From Paracoccus zhejiangensis (GTDB taxonomy: Bacteria > Pseudomonadota > Alphaproteobacteria > Rhodobacterales > Rhodobacteraceae): a stretch of DNA of 64,000 nucleotides. Every line of letters begins with the position of its first letter. The first letter of the stretch is position 1. Below are positions 41,000 to 50,688 of this stretch, piece by piece. The stretch is taken from NCBI RefSeq assembly GCF_002847445.1, contig NZ_CP025430.1, forward strand, positions 2,418,001 to 2,482,000, read 5' to 3'. The notes under the pieces were generated by a model, which was given only the letters and a program-made list of their open reading frames with translations, was not told the origin of the DNA and ran no database searches. The position numbers and the translations under genes were made by a program.

Positions 41000-42151
41000 A
41001 TGAATAAGCCGGTCGTCCAAATCGTACCCAAACCCGAAGCCCCCACCGCCATTCCTGTGGCGGCAAAGAAGCCGCGCAAACGTGCCATGCTGACGCTGGC
41101 CCGCGCCTCGGTCATCGTGGCCGGGATCGGTCTTGCGGTGGTCGTGCCGCTTGGCTGGGGCAGCTGGGTCGCGGGTCTGACCAACCAGAGCACCAACAAC
41201 GCCTCGCTGCGCGCCGATACCACCCCGGTCAGCGCCGAGGTCGAGGGCCGGATCACCCGGCTTCTGGTCGACGACTACCAGGAGGTCAGGGCCGGGACGC
41301 TGCTGATGGAAATCGATCCGACCGAATACCAAGCGCGCGTTGATCAGGCCCGTGCAGGCGCCGTCGCGGCCGAGGCGGCGATTCACAATATCGAAAGCCG
41401 CATCGCGTTGCAGCATCGGGTGATCGAACAGGCCGAGGCCGGTCTGGCCGCGCTGGAGGCCGACCGCGAGCGGATCGACAGCGAGAACCAGCGGCAGGCA
41501 ACGCTGAAGGAAGGGGGCTGGGCCAGCGGCCAGAAGGTCGAGGCCGCCATCGCCGATCAGAAACGCATCGCCGCCTCGATCATCGAGCAACAGGCGGCCA
41601 TCGCCGCCGAGCGCGAACAGCTGAACGTGCTGGCCAGCGAGGCCGAACAGGCCGAGGCCGAGCGTGGCAGCCGCTCCGCCGCGCTGAAGGTGGCCGAGAT
41701 CGAACTGGGCCGCACCCGGATCACCGCGCCGGTCGATGGCATCGTCGGCACCAGCGGCGTGCGCGCGGGGCAATATGTCCGCGCCGGTTCGCAACTCGTG
41801 TCGGTCGTGCCGATGGCCGATCTCTATGTGACCGCGAATTTCAAGGAAACCCAGCTGGCCAAGCTTCGGCCCGGCCAGGCGGTCAGCGTCTCGGTCGACA
41901 GTTTCCCGGGCAAGAGCCTAACCGGCCATGTCGAACGGCTGGCCCCCGCCACCGGCTCGATCTTCAGTCTGCTGCCGGCTGACAATGCCACCGGCAATTT
42001 CACCAAGATCGCGCAGCGGGTCAGTGTCCGCATCGCGCTGGATGACGAGGCCGGGCTCGAGGGCCTGTTGCGCCCCGGCATGTCGGTCGAGGCGACGGTG
42101 CATACCGACCGCGACGCCGCAGACGAGACCAAGCTGGCCCAAATCCGCTGA
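41000..42151 (+). CDS. HlyD-family efflux periplasmic adaptor (EmrA-like)
   Basis: A 383-residue membrane fusion protein. A basic N-terminus (KKPRKRAM) precedes one membrane helix (about 32-58), then a barrel-sandwich lipoyl-like half (VEGRITRLLVDDYQEVRAGTLL), a long coiled-coil hairpin (about 110-235, rich in Glu, Ala and Gln), and the closing half (ITAPVDGIVGTSGVRAGQYV). It links an inner membrane MFS pump to an outer membrane channel. The start at 41000 has GAGGGAG upstream. Its partner MFS gene, directly downstream, is interrupted. Confidence 0.9.
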   Translation: MNKPVVQIVPKPEAPTAIPVAAKKPRKRAMLTLARASVIVAGIGLAVVVPLGWGSWVAGLTNQSTNNASLRADTTPVSAEVEGRITRLLVDDYQEVRAGTLLMEIDPTEYQARVDQARAGAVAAEAAIHNIESRIALQHRVIEQAEAGLAALEADRERIDSENQRQATLKEGGWASGQKVEAAIADQKRIAASIIEQQAAIAAEREQLNVLASEAEQAEAERGSRSAALKVAEIELGRTRITAPVDGIVGTSGVRAGQYVRAGSQLVSVVPMADLYVTANFKETQLAKLRPGQAVSVSVDSFPGKSLTGHVERLAPATGSIFSLLPADNATGNFTKIAQRVSVRIALDDEAGLEGLLRPGMSVEATVHTDRDAADETKLAQIR

Positions 42152-42219
42152 ACCCGACCCGCTGACCCGAAGCCGCCGCCTGTCCGGGTGACAGGCGGCC
42201 CAGGGATGGAGTTTGTGTC

Positions 42220-43794
42220 ATGTCCACCACGACAGCCGCCCCTGCGGCACCTGCCGTCAAGCTGCCTGACCTGCGCGCCCTGATCGGTGTGGGCGCGGTT
42301 CTTCTGGGCACCTTGACCTCGCTTCTGAACTCCCGCCTGACCGATATCGGGCTCGCCGACATCCGCGGCGCCCTTGGCGTCGGCATGGACGAGGCCAGCT
42401 GGCTGACCACCGCCTATGTCGTGGCCGAGGTCGCGGCGATCCCCTCGGCGGTCTGGCTGCGCTCGATCCTGTCGCCGGCGCGTGGCGTGCTGATCGGTTC
42501 GCTGATCTTCACCGTGGCCTCGTTCCTTGCGCCCTTCAGCCCGAACCTTCAGGTGCTGATCGCCTTTCAGGCCATTCGCGGCCTCAGCGCCGGGATCCTG
42601 ATGCCGATGGCCTATGCCGTGGTCATGCGCCACATGCCGCAGCCGCTGAGGCTTTACGCGCTGTCCTTCTATGCGCTGGTCTCGTCGCTGACGCCGGCAC
42701 TGGCCGCAAGTATCGAAGGCTGGATCATGGTCCATTTCAGCTGGGAATACCTGTTCTGGATCAACGTCATTCCGGGCAGCCTGACGCTGCTGGCCGGGGC
42801 CTATGGCCTGGCAAATGATCCGATCAAGTTCCTGCGCTTCCGCCGTCATGACGGGTTCGGCCTTCTGGCCCTGTCGCTGGGTCTGGCCGCGCTGGTCACG
42901 GCACTGGATCAGGGCAACCGGCTCGACTGGCTGGGTTCTGGGCTGATCAACGGGCTGCTCGCCTCGGCTGCCTTCTTGCTGGTCATCTACCTGGTCCATG
43001 CCCTGCGCCACCGCGACCCGGTGGTCAGCCCGCGGCTGCTGGCCCGCGACAATATCGGGCTGAGCCTTCTCGTGATGTTCGTCATGCGGATCGGGCTGAT
43101 GAGCTCGGCCTACCTGATCCCGCAATACCTGATCCGCGTTCAGGGGTTCCGGGCGCTGGAAAGTGGCACGGTGTTCTGGGTCTCGGCCCTGCCGCAGCTG
43201 GTGCTGACGCCCTTTGTCGCCTGGCTGGTCTATCGCCTCGATCCGCGCAACCTGGTGGCCTTTGGGCTTCTGGTCTTCGCCGCCGGCACCTTGATGCTGA
43301 CCGACCTGACGCATCTGTAGGCGGGCGAGCAGTTGCTGCCGGCGCTGTTGGTGCAGTCGCTCGCGGCGCCCTTCATCGCCGTGCCGCTGATGGTGCTGAT
43401 GACCGAAGAGATCACCATCCGCGAGATCCCCTGGATCGCCTCGCTGGTCCACATCACCCGCACGGTCGCCTCGGCGGCCGGTCTGGCGCTGGTCGCAACC
43501 TTCACCCGCAAGCAGGAGCAGCTGCATTCGGCCCTGCTGGGGCAGCATGTCGAAAGCGGTTCGGCGCTGGTGCAGGGGCGGATCGATGCCACCGCCGCCA
43601 CACTCGAGGCGCAGGCGATCGATCCGGCGCTGGCCGCAGATCAGGCGACGGCGATGCTGGCCGGGACGGTTCAGCGCGAGGCCTTCGTGCTGGCCTATGC
43701 CGACATGTTCCTGCTGCTGGGGATCGCGCTGGCGCTGACCGCGCTGCTGACGCTGTTCATGTACCGGCCTAAACTGCCGGGCAAGTTCCTCTAA
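42220..43794 (+). pseudogene. MFS drug efflux transporter (DHA2, EmrB-like), interrupted by an in-frame TAG
   Basis: The frame codes for an EmrB-type 14-helix transporter of 524 residues if read through, but a TAG at 43318-43320 stops translation after codon 366. The two parts lie in one frame: the first ends DLTHL, the second resumes AGEQLLPALLVQSLAAPF and ends MYRPKLPGKFL. A single change (TGG to TAG would be Trp to stop) accounts for it. The first part holds about 10 membrane segments and the motif RLTDIGLADIRGALGVGMDEAS; the product of the first part would lack about a third of the pump. Possibilities: a recent nonsense mutation, amber readthrough or a sequencing error. The partner adaptor is intact. 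Confidence 0.85.
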
Positions 43795-43801
43795 GCCAGA
43801 G

Positions 43802-43826
43802 GGCCCGCCCCGATCCGGGGCGGGCC
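43802..43826. terminator. Bidirectional terminator-like stem-loop between the MFS pump and the hydrolase
   Basis: An 11-bp perfect stem GGCCCGCCCCG (43802-43812) with CGGGGCGGGCC (43816-43826), three-base loop, 7 bases after the pump stop and 9 before the hydrolase stop. It may end both. Confidence 0.7.
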
Positions 43827-43835
43827 ATTGCCGAT

Positions 43836-44477
43836 CTATTCGGTGCGGTCGTAGGAGAACTGGATGCCCGCCGTGCCGCCGGTCTGGATGAACAGGTCCA
43901 TGAAGGCGGGCACGGTCTCGGCCCGGTTCCAGTCGCGCTGCAATTCGCAGAACAGCTGCGGCACGCTGATCATCTTGCCGCCCGCCTGTTCGATCCGGCG
44001 CAGCCCGGCCTCATGCGCGGCAGACGAGGTGCCGCCGACGGCATCGATCGGCACATAGACCTCGTATCCCTCGCTGAGCGCATCCAACGCCGGGAAGGTC
44101 AGGCAGGCCTCGGTCCAGAGCGCGGTCATGATCAGCTTCTTGCGGCCTGCATCCTTTACCGCCTTCCGGAATTCCACATCCTCCCACGAGTTGATCGTGG
44201 TGCGATCGATGGTCGGCACGCCGTCCAGTGCCTTGCGGATCTGCGGGATCGGCGGCTTGTTCAGGCCGGTCTTCACGTTCACCGTCGAATGGACGATCGG
44301 CAGACCATAGACCACGGCCGCCCGCGCGCAACCGACGATGTTGTTGATCAAAAGCTGTCGGTCCATCGAGGCGATCGAATTCACCTGGACGGGCTGGTAA
44401 TCGATGATGACAAAGGTGGCGTTCTGCGGCGTCAGCAGCGCGTCGGCTTTCGGATCGCGGACCGGTTCACTGGTCAT
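43836..44477 (-). CDS. Isochorismatase-fold hydrolase (YcaC-like)
   Basis: A 213-residue cysteine hydrolase. D26 in FVIIDYQPVQ and C125 in ALWTEACLTFPAL fit the Asp and Cys of the isochorismatase-like catalytic set; GTSSAAHEAGLRRIEQAG is the C-terminal block. YcaC-type proteins are of uncertain substrate, with amidohydrolase activity in the wider family. The gene has an AAGGAG site and stands alone between terminators. Confidence 0.85.
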   Translation of the reverse strand: MTSEPVRDPKADALLTPQNATFVIIDYQPVQVNSIASMDRQLLINNIVGCARAAVVYGLPIVHSTVNVKTGLNKPPIPQIRKALDGVPTIDRTTINSWEDVEFRKAVKDAGRKKLIMTALWTEACLTFPALDALSEGYEVYVPIDAVGGTSSAAHEAGLRRIEQAGGKMISVPQLFCELQRDWNRAETVPAFMDLFIQTGGTAGIQFSYDRTE

Positions 44478-44631
44478 GAAATGCTCCTTATCGGGTCTGG
44501 ATGTCAGGCCAGAGCGAACAATTTTCGCTCAAATGTCAGCCTGAAACCTCCAGCCGATAAGGTCAACCCAAGGCGATACGGCCCGCTGGCCCTTCACCTG
44601 CAGTTGATTGTTGAAGTCTCGGCCTGACCCT

Positions 44632-44648
44632 GCCGGGGCCGGCCCGGC
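44632..44648 (-). terminator. Short stem-loop after fdsD
   Basis: GCCGGG (44632-44637) pairs with CCCGGC (44643-44648) around GCCGG, one base after the fdsD stop. No T-run; a weak terminator or stabiliser of the formate dehydrogenase transcript. Confidence 0.35.
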
Positions 44649-44649
44649 G

Positions 44650-44868
44650 TCACGCCCGTGCCGTCTCGACCAGCCGTGCCACTGCCTCGCGCACGGTCGG
44701 CAGCAAGCGGTCACCGCCCTCGCCGACATAATCCGCCAATTGCCGCCGCATGTGCGGGTCCCAGTAATCGCTGAGATGGCCGGCGATGGCGGTGGCCGGA
44801 TCGCCCGGCTGGCTGTCGAAGAAGGTGGCGATCTGGTTGGCCATCATGACCATCTTTTCAGGCGACAT
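44650..44868 (-). CDS. fdsD: Formate dehydrogenase subunit delta
   Basis: A 72-residue protein: SPEKMVMMANQIATFF followed by the block from GDPATAIAGHLSDYWDP to the end, the FdsD signature. It is a small assembly or stability subunit of the FdsABG complex, needed in Rhodobacter capsulatus for active enzyme. The start at 44868 overlaps the fdhD end by 11 bases. Last gene of the operon. Confidence 0.9.
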   Translation of the reverse strand: MSPEKMVMMANQIATFFDSQPGDPATAIAGHLSDYWDPHMRRQLADYVGEGGDRLLPTVREAVARLVETARA

Positions 44869-45685
44869 CGGCGACCTCGTGCGACAGGCGGTGCGGGTTG
44901 GAAAACAGGTCGAAGCCCTCGGCGCGGGCATAGGCGGCAAGGGTAAGGCCCGCGCCGGCGGCAAGACGCAGGGCATGGGCGGTGGGGGCCGAAACGGCGA
45001 TCAGCGTGCCGCAGCGCGCCATGGCGGTCTTCTGTACCATCTCGACGGAGACCCGGCTGGTCAGGACGATCGCGCCAGCGCCCGCATCGATGCCCTGACG
45101 GGCCAGTGCGCCGATCAGCTTGTCCAGTGCGTTGTGGCGACCGACATCCTCGCGGGCCAGAACGATCCCCTGACCGGGCAGCAGGAAGCCCGCCGCGTGC
45201 ACCGCGCGGGTGCGGTCATGCAGCGGCTGCCAGTCACGCAGCGCGGCGGTCGCCGCCGTCACCTCGTCGACGCTGAACTGCGCCCCGACATCCGAACAAT
45301 CGGGCAGCTCGCGCACCGCCTGATCGAGGCTCTCAATGCCGCACAGCCCGCAGCCGACCGGCCCGGCCATGGTTCGGCGCCGCGCCGCCAGTTGCAGCCC
45401 ACGATCACCCTCCAGCCACATCTGCACCTCGACACCCTTGTCATGGGCAACAAGGTCGATCTTGCTGATCTGGTCGGCGCTCTCGATGATGCCTTCGGTC
45501 AGGGTGAAGCCGGTGGCGAAATCCTCGAGATCGGCGGGGCTGGCCATCATCACCGCATGGGCGCTGCCGTCATAGACCATCGAAATGGCGGTCTCTTCGG
45601 GCAGGGCATGAACCATCTGCGCCTGGCGGCCCGCGCGAAAATGCGTGGCGAACGAGGTAGTGGCGGCGGCGGGGATCATGGTCAT
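44858..45685 (-). CDS. fdhD: Formate dehydrogenase accessory sulfurtransferase FdhD
   Basis: A 275-residue sulfur carrier for the molybdenum cofactor (bis-MGD). The CxxC motif GCGLCGIE near residue 112 and REDVGRHNALDKLIGAL are present. It passes sulfur from a desulfurase to the cofactor before it enters FdsA. The start overlaps the fdsA stop (ATGA); a second ATG two codons later is also possible. Confidence 0.94.
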   Translation of the reverse strand: MTMIPAAATTSFATHFRAGRQAQMVHALPEETAISMVYDGSAHAVMMASPADLEDFATGFTLTEGIIESADQISKIDLVAHDKGVEVQMWLEGDRGLQLAARRRTMAGPVGCGLCGIESLDQAVRELPDCSDVGAQFSVDEVTAATAALRDWQPLHDRTRAVHAAGFLLPGQGIVLAREDVGRHNALDKLIGALARQGIDAGAGAIVLTSRVSVEMVQKTAMARCGTLIAVSAPTAHALRLAAGAGLTLAAYARAEGFDLFSNPHRLSHEVADVA

Positions 45686-48615
45686 TCCGCCGCCGGCAGG
45701 ATGCGGCGCGAGCGCTCGGCCTGCTCGTTATAGCGTTCCTGCCATTCGGACGGCCCGTTCGACGGACTGATCTGCACTGCCGTCACCTTGTATTCCGGGC
45801 AATTGGTCGCCCAGTCCGAGAAATCGGTGGTGATGACATTGGCCTGCGTCGTCGGGTGGTGGAAGGTGGTATAGACCACGCCCGGGCTGACCCGGTCGGT
45901 CAGGGTGGCGCGCAGGGTGGTTTCGCCCGCCCGACTGGCCAGCCGCACCCAGTCGCCCTCTTTCACGCCGCGCACCTCGGCATCATGGGGATGGATCTCC
46001 AGAAGATCCTCGGGATGCCAGGCCACGTTATCCGTGCGCCGCGTCTGCGCGCCGACATTGTAATGCGACAGGATCCGCCCGGTGGTCAGCAACAGCGGGA
46101 AGCGCGGGCCGGTACGTTCATCGGTGGCGACATATTCGGTGACCATGAACCGGCCCTTGCCCGAGACGAAGCCATCGACATGCATCAGCGGCGTGCCATC
46201 GGGCACCGCCTCGTTGCAGGGCCATTGCACCGAGCCCTTTTCCTCGAGCATCTCGTAATTCACCCCGGCAAAGCTGGGCGTGGTCGCCGCGATCTCGTCC
46301 ATGATCTGGCTCGGATGGGTGTAATGCCAGTCCGCACCCATGGCATTGGCCAGAAGCTGTGTCACCTCCCAGTCCTCGTAACCGTTCAGCGGTGCCATGA
46401 CCTTGCGCACGCGGTTGATCCGGCGCTCGGCATTGGTGAAGGTGCCGTCCTTTTCAAGGAAAGAGGAACCCGGCAGGAAGACATGCGCGTAATTCGCCGT
46501 CTCGTTCAGGAACAGGTCATGGACGATGACACAGTCCATGGCCGCAAGCCCCGCCGCGACGTGATGGGTGTCGGGGTCCGATTGCAGGATGTCTTCGCCC
46601 TGGCAGTAGAGACCCTTGAACCGGCCCTCGACGGCGGCGTCCAGCATGTTGGGGATGCGCAGGCCCGGTTCGGGATCGATCTCGACGCCCCAGGCCTTCT
46701 CGAAGATCGCCCGCACATCGGGCAGCTTCACATGGCGATAGCCCGGCAGTTCGTGCGGGAAGGACCCCATGTCGCAGGAGCCCTGCACGTTGTTCTGGCC
46801 GCGCAGCGGGTTCACCCCCACGCCGGGCCGGCCGATATTGCCGGTCAGCATGGCAAGGTTGGCGATGCCCATGACCGTGGTCGAGCCCTGGCTGTGCTCG
46901 GTCACGCCGAGGCCGTAATAGATCGAGCCGTTCCCGCCGGTGGCATAGAGCCGCGCGGCGGCGCGCAGATCAGCGGCCGGCACCCCGGTCAGCAGCTGGG
47001 TCGCTTCGGGGCTGTGGCGCGGGTCGCTGATGAACTCGGCATAGAACTGGAACTCTTCCCAGTCACAGCGCGTGCGGATGAAATCCTCGTTGAAGAGGCC
47101 CTCGGTCACGATCACATGGGCGATGGCCGAGACCACGGCGACATTGGTGCCGGGGCGCAGCGGCAGATGATACTGCGCCTCGATATGGGCCGAGCGGACG
47201 ATATCGGTGCGGCGCGGGTCGATGACGATCAGTTTCGCCCCGGCGCGCAGCCGCTTCTTCAGCCGGCTGGCAAAGACCGGGTGACCATCGGTCGGGTTTG
47301 CGCCGATGATGACGACCACATCGGTCTCTTCGACGCTGTCGAAATCCTGCGTGCCGGCCGAGGTGCCATAGGTCTTGCCGAGGCCATAGCCGGTGGGCGA
47401 ATGGCAGACGCGGGCGCAGGTATCGGTGTTGTTGTTCTTGAAGACCGCGCGGGTCAGCTTCTGCACCAGGTAGGTTTCTTCATTAGTGCAGCGCGACGAG
47501 GTGATGACGCCGATCGACTGGCGCCCGTATTGTTCCTGCAACCCCTTCATCCGGTTGGCGGCAAAGCTCAGCGCCTCGTCCCAGCTGACCTCGCGCCAGG
47601 GCTGGTCGATGGTCTCGCGGATCATCGGCTTCAGGATGCGGTCCTTGTGCGCGGCATAGCCATAGGCAAAGCGGCCCTTGACGCAGCTATGCCCGCGATT
47701 GGCCTTGCCGTGCTTGTAAGGCACCATGCGCACCAGCTGATCGCCGTTCAGCTCTGCCTTGAACGAGCAGCCGACCCCGCAATAGGCGCAGGTCGTGATG
47801 ATCGAGCGCGTGGGCGTGCCCATGCTGATGACCGATTTCTCCTGCAGGGTCGCGGTCGGGCAAGCCTGCACGCAAGCGCCGCAGCTGACGCAATCCGAGC
47901 TGAGGAAATCATCCCCGACCGCCCCGGCCTTGACCCGACTGTCAAAGCCCCTTCCCTCGATGGTCAGGGCAAAGGTGCCCTGCACCTCTTCGCAGGCCCG
48001 AACGCAACGCGAGCAGACGATGCATTTCGAGGAATCGAAGCTGAAATAGGGGTTGCTGTTATCCTTGGGGGTGAACAGCGGATTGGCCTCGCCCGTGGGC
48101 ATCCTGAGACGCGCCTCGGACTGGCTACGCGCGCCGGTTCCCGAAGGGTCGAAATGGTTCTCGCCCGGCGTATAGCGCACATCGCGCAGACCCACCTGAC
48201 CCGCCGCGTCCTGCAACTCGCAATCGCCATTGGCCGAGCAGGTCAGGCAGTCCAGCGGATGATCGCTGATATACAGCTCCATCACCCCGCGGCGGATCTT
48301 GCGGACCTTCTCGGACTGGGTATGGACCACCATGCCCTCGCTGACAGGCGTGGTGCAGGAGGCCGGCAGCCCGCGCCGCCCCTCGATCTCGACCACGCAG
48401 AGCCTGCAGGAGCCGAAGGCTTCTAGGTTGTCGCTGGCGCACAGCTTCGGAACCTCGATCCCGGCCTCGAAGGCGGCGCGCATCACCGATGTGCCCTCGG
48501 CCACGGTGACGGGGAAGCCGTCGATCAGCAGGGTGACGGGCGCGCCGGTGCGGGCGGGGGTGCCCATGTCGCGATCATCGCCGGGGGCGAATTGGGGGAT
48601 GATGAAATCCTTCAT
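45682..48615 (-). CDS. fdsA: NAD-dependent formate dehydrogenase alpha subunit
   Basis: A 977-residue molybdenum subunit that oxidises formate to CO2. In order: 2Fe-2S ferredoxin domain (cysteines in CASDNLEAFGSCRLC), the His-Cys 4Fe-4S site (HPLDCLTCSANGDC), two 4Fe-4S clusters (CIVCSRCVRAC, CVSCGACVQAC), another cluster in CAYCGVGC, and the bis-MGD domain with the active-site Cys-His in RVCHSPTGYGLG. It overlaps fdsB and fdhD by four bases each. Confidence 0.97.
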   Translation of the reverse strand: MKDFIIPQFAPGDDRDMGTPARTGAPVTLLIDGFPVTVAEGTSVMRAAFEAGIEVPKLCASDNLEAFGSCRLCVVEIEGRRGLPASCTTPVSEGMVVHTQSEKVRKIRRGVMELYISDHPLDCLTCSANGDCELQDAAGQVGLRDVRYTPGENHFDPSGTGARSQSEARLRMPTGEANPLFTPKDNSNPYFSFDSSKCIVCSRCVRACEEVQGTFALTIEGRGFDSRVKAGAVGDDFLSSDCVSCGACVQACPTATLQEKSVISMGTPTRSIITTCAYCGVGCSFKAELNGDQLVRMVPYKHGKANRGHSCVKGRFAYGYAAHKDRILKPMIRETIDQPWREVSWDEALSFAANRMKGLQEQYGRQSIGVITSSRCTNEETYLVQKLTRAVFKNNNTDTCARVCHSPTGYGLGKTYGTSAGTQDFDSVEETDVVVIIGANPTDGHPVFASRLKKRLRAGAKLIVIDPRRTDIVRSAHIEAQYHLPLRPGTNVAVVSAIAHVIVTEGLFNEDFIRTRCDWEEFQFYAEFISDPRHSPEATQLLTGVPAADLRAAARLYATGGNGSIYYGLGVTEHSQGSTTVMGIANLAMLTGNIGRPGVGVNPLRGQNNVQGSCDMGSFPHELPGYRHVKLPDVRAIFEKAWGVEIDPEPGLRIPNMLDAAVEGRFKGLYCQGEDILQSDPDTHHVAAGLAAMDCVIVHDLFLNETANYAHVFLPGSSFLEKDGTFTNAERRINRVRKVMAPLNGYEDWEVTQLLANAMGADWHYTHPSQIMDEIAATTPSFAGVNYEMLEEKGSVQWPCNEAVPDGTPLMHVDGFVSGKGRFMVTEYVATDERTGPRFPLLLTTGRILSHYNVGAQTRRTDNVAWHPEDLLEIHPHDAEVRGVKEGDWVRLASRAGETTLRATLTDRVSPGVVYTTFHHPTTQANVITTDFSDWATNCPEYKVTAVQISPSNGPSEWQERYNEQAERSRRILPAAE

Positions 48616-50129
48616 TCGGCGGCTTCCTTCTGGCAGGCGAAGTCATCGGGGAATTGCGTCAGCGCCGACATGACCGGGAAGGGGGTGAAGCCCCCCAAGG
48701 CGCAAAGCGAGCCGTCCTTCATCGTTTCGCAAAGGTCGGTCAAGAGGTCGGCGGCACCGGGATCGCCGGCGGCGATGCGGTCGATGGTCTCGACCCCGCG
48801 CACCGCGCCGATGCGGCAGGGGGTGCATTTGCCGCAGCTTTCCACGGCACAGAACTCCATGGCGAAGCGGGCCATCTGCAGCATGTCGGCGCTGTCGTCA
48901 AAGACCACCAGCCCGGCATGGCCGATGAGCCCGCCGTTCTTGTCGAATTCCTCATATCCGACCGGCGTGTCGAACTTGCTGACCGGCATATAGGCGCCCA
49001 GCGGCCCGCCGACCTGCACCGCCTTGACCGGCCGGCCCGTGGCCGTGCCGCCGCCGATGCCATTCACCACCTCGCCAAGCGTCAAGCCGAAGGCCGTTTC
49101 ATAGAGCCCGCCATGCTTGACGTTCCCGGCGATCTGCAGCGTCACCGTGCCGCGCGACCGGCCAAGGCCGAAATCGGCATAGTGCTTCGCGCCCTTCTCG
49201 AAGATGACCGGCACGGTGGCGAGGCTGATGACGTTGTTGACGACCGTGGGCTTGCCCAGAAACCCTTCCAGCGCCGGCAGCGGCGGCTTGGCACGGACCA
49301 CGCCGCGCTTGCCCTCGAGGCTGTTCAGCAGGCTGGTTTCCTCGCCGCAGACATAGGCCCCGGCGCCCTGCCGGATCTCCATGTCGAAGGCCCGGCCCGA
49401 ACCCAGCACATCCGCGCCCAGCATGCCGCGCTGGCGGGCGATCTTCACCGCCGCGCGCATCACCCGGATGGCATCGGGATATTCGCTGCGCAAATAGACA
49501 TAGCCGCGCGTCGCGCCGACGCCGAGACCGGCGATGGCCATGCCCTCGATCAGCGTGAAGGGATCGCCCTCCATGATCATCCGGTCGGCAAAGGTGCCAC
49601 TGTCGCCCTCGTCGGCATTGCAGACGATGTATTTCTGATCGGCTGCGGCCTCGGCGACGGTCTTCCACTTGATGCCGGTCGGGAACCCCGCCCCGCCGCG
49701 CCCGCGAAGCCCGCTATCGGCAACCTCCTGCACGATTTCTGCCGAGCTCATGGCAATGGCACGGGTCAGACCCGCCAGCCCGCCATGGGCCGCGTAGTCA
49801 TCCAGGTCCAGCGGATCGATCACCCCGCAGCGGGCAAAGGTCAGCCGGGTCTGGTTGGCGAAGAAGGGGATCTCTTCGACCCGTCCAAGGCTCTCCGCGC
49901 TACCGTCAAGGATCGCCGGCACATCGGCGGGCGTCACCGGGCCATAGCCGATACGTCCATCGCCCCGGTCGATCTCGACCAGCGGCTCCAGCCAGATCAT
50001 GCCGCGCGTGCCGTTGCGGATGATCTGGGCGTCGATGCCCCGCGCCGCGATCTCGCGCGCCAGCACCTCGGCCACCTCGTCGGCACCAAGCGCCGTGGCG
50101 GCGCTGTCCATCGGAACATAGATCTTCAT
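48612..50129 (-). CDS. fdsB: NAD-dependent formate dehydrogenase beta subunit
   Basis: A 505-residue diaphorase subunit that passes electrons to NAD+. An N-terminal thioredoxin-like region (1-100), NADH/FMN sites (GRGGAGFPTGIKWK, then EGDSGTFADR and YVCGEETSLLNSLEG), SLBB and the 4Fe-4S motif ESCGKCTPCRIGAVRG near 425. Homologous to NuoF. The start is chosen at MKIYVPMD, overlapping the fdsG stop as ATGA. Confidence 0.96.
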   Translation of the reverse strand: MKIYVPMDSAATALGADEVAEVLAREIAARGIDAQIIRNGTRGMIWLEPLVEIDRGDGRIGYGPVTPADVPAILDGSAESLGRVEEIPFFANQTRLTFARCGVIDPLDLDDYAAHGGLAGLTRAIAMSSAEIVQEVADSGLRGRGGAGFPTGIKWKTVAEAAADQKYIVCNADEGDSGTFADRMIMEGDPFTLIEGMAIAGLGVGATRGYVYLRSEYPDAIRVMRAAVKIARQRGMLGADVLGSGRAFDMEIRQGAGAYVCGEETSLLNSLEGKRGVVRAKPPLPALEGFLGKPTVVNNVISLATVPVIFEKGAKHYADFGLGRSRGTVTLQIAGNVKHGGLYETAFGLTLGEVVNGIGGGTATGRPVKAVQVGGPLGAYMPVSKFDTPVGYEEFDKNGGLIGHAGLVVFDDSADMLQMARFAMEFCAVESCGKCTPCRIGAVRGVETIDRIAAGDPGAADLLTDLCETMKDGSLCALGGFTPFPVMSALTQFPDDFACQKEAAE

Positions 50130-50602
50130 GCCCGGACCTCCGCCAGCAGCTTGCCCATCCGATCCTCGTCCAGCCGCCCGACCACGCGGCCATCCAGCAT
50201 CGCCGCCGGTGCGCAGGCGCAGAGGCCAAGGCAATAGATCGGCTCGACCGTCACCGCGCCATCGGCGGTGGTCCCATGCCAGTCGACCCCCAGCTTCTTC
50301 AGCGTCGCGGCGGCCAGCGCATTGCCGCCCATCGACTGGCAGGCCTCGGCCCGACAGATCTTCAGCACATGCCGCCCGGTCGGGTGATCGCGGAAATCGT
50401 GGTAGAAGCTGATGACGCCATGCACCTCTGCCCGGCCAAGGTTCAGGAGATCGGCCAGCACCGGCACGGCGCCCTCGGGGATCAGGCCATAGGTGTCCTG
50501 CAAGGCGTGCAGCATCGGCAGCAGCGGACCCTCGAGCCCGGCGAGCGGCATCACGACCTCGCGGATCTCCTCGGTGGATGGGGCTTGCGCTCGATCAAGC
50601 AT
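50126..50602 (-). CDS. fdsG: NAD-dependent formate dehydrogenase gamma subunit
   Basis: A 158-residue 2Fe-2S protein of the thioredoxin-like NuoE family. Cluster cysteines appear in CRAEACQSMGG (about 83-88) and CLGLCACAPA (about 124-128). It carries electrons inside the FdsABG complex. First gene of fdsG-fdsB-fdsA-fdhD-fdsD. Confidence 0.95.
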   Translation of the reverse strand: MLDRAQAPSTEEIREVVMPLAGLEGPLLPMLHALQDTYGLIPEGAVPVLADLLNLGRAEVHGVISFYHDFRDHPTGRHVLKICRAEACQSMGGNALAAATLKKLGVDWHGTTADGAVTVEPIYCLGLCACAPAAMLDGRVVGRLDEDRMGKLLAEVRA

Positions 50603-50688
50603 AGCTGGCCTTTCATCGAAATGGATGGGGCAGCTAAGCCGTTAGTCGCACGCCAAATCAATATCGATGATCCGTTAATCGATAGGGA

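Noticed and set aside
43318..43320. TAG as a pyrrolysine codon in the MFS gene, given the MttB-family gene in the window
   Set aside because: The MttB-like gene itself has no in-frame TAG, no pyl genes are visible, and a transporter is not a pyrrolysine protein. A nonsense mutation or error is simpler.
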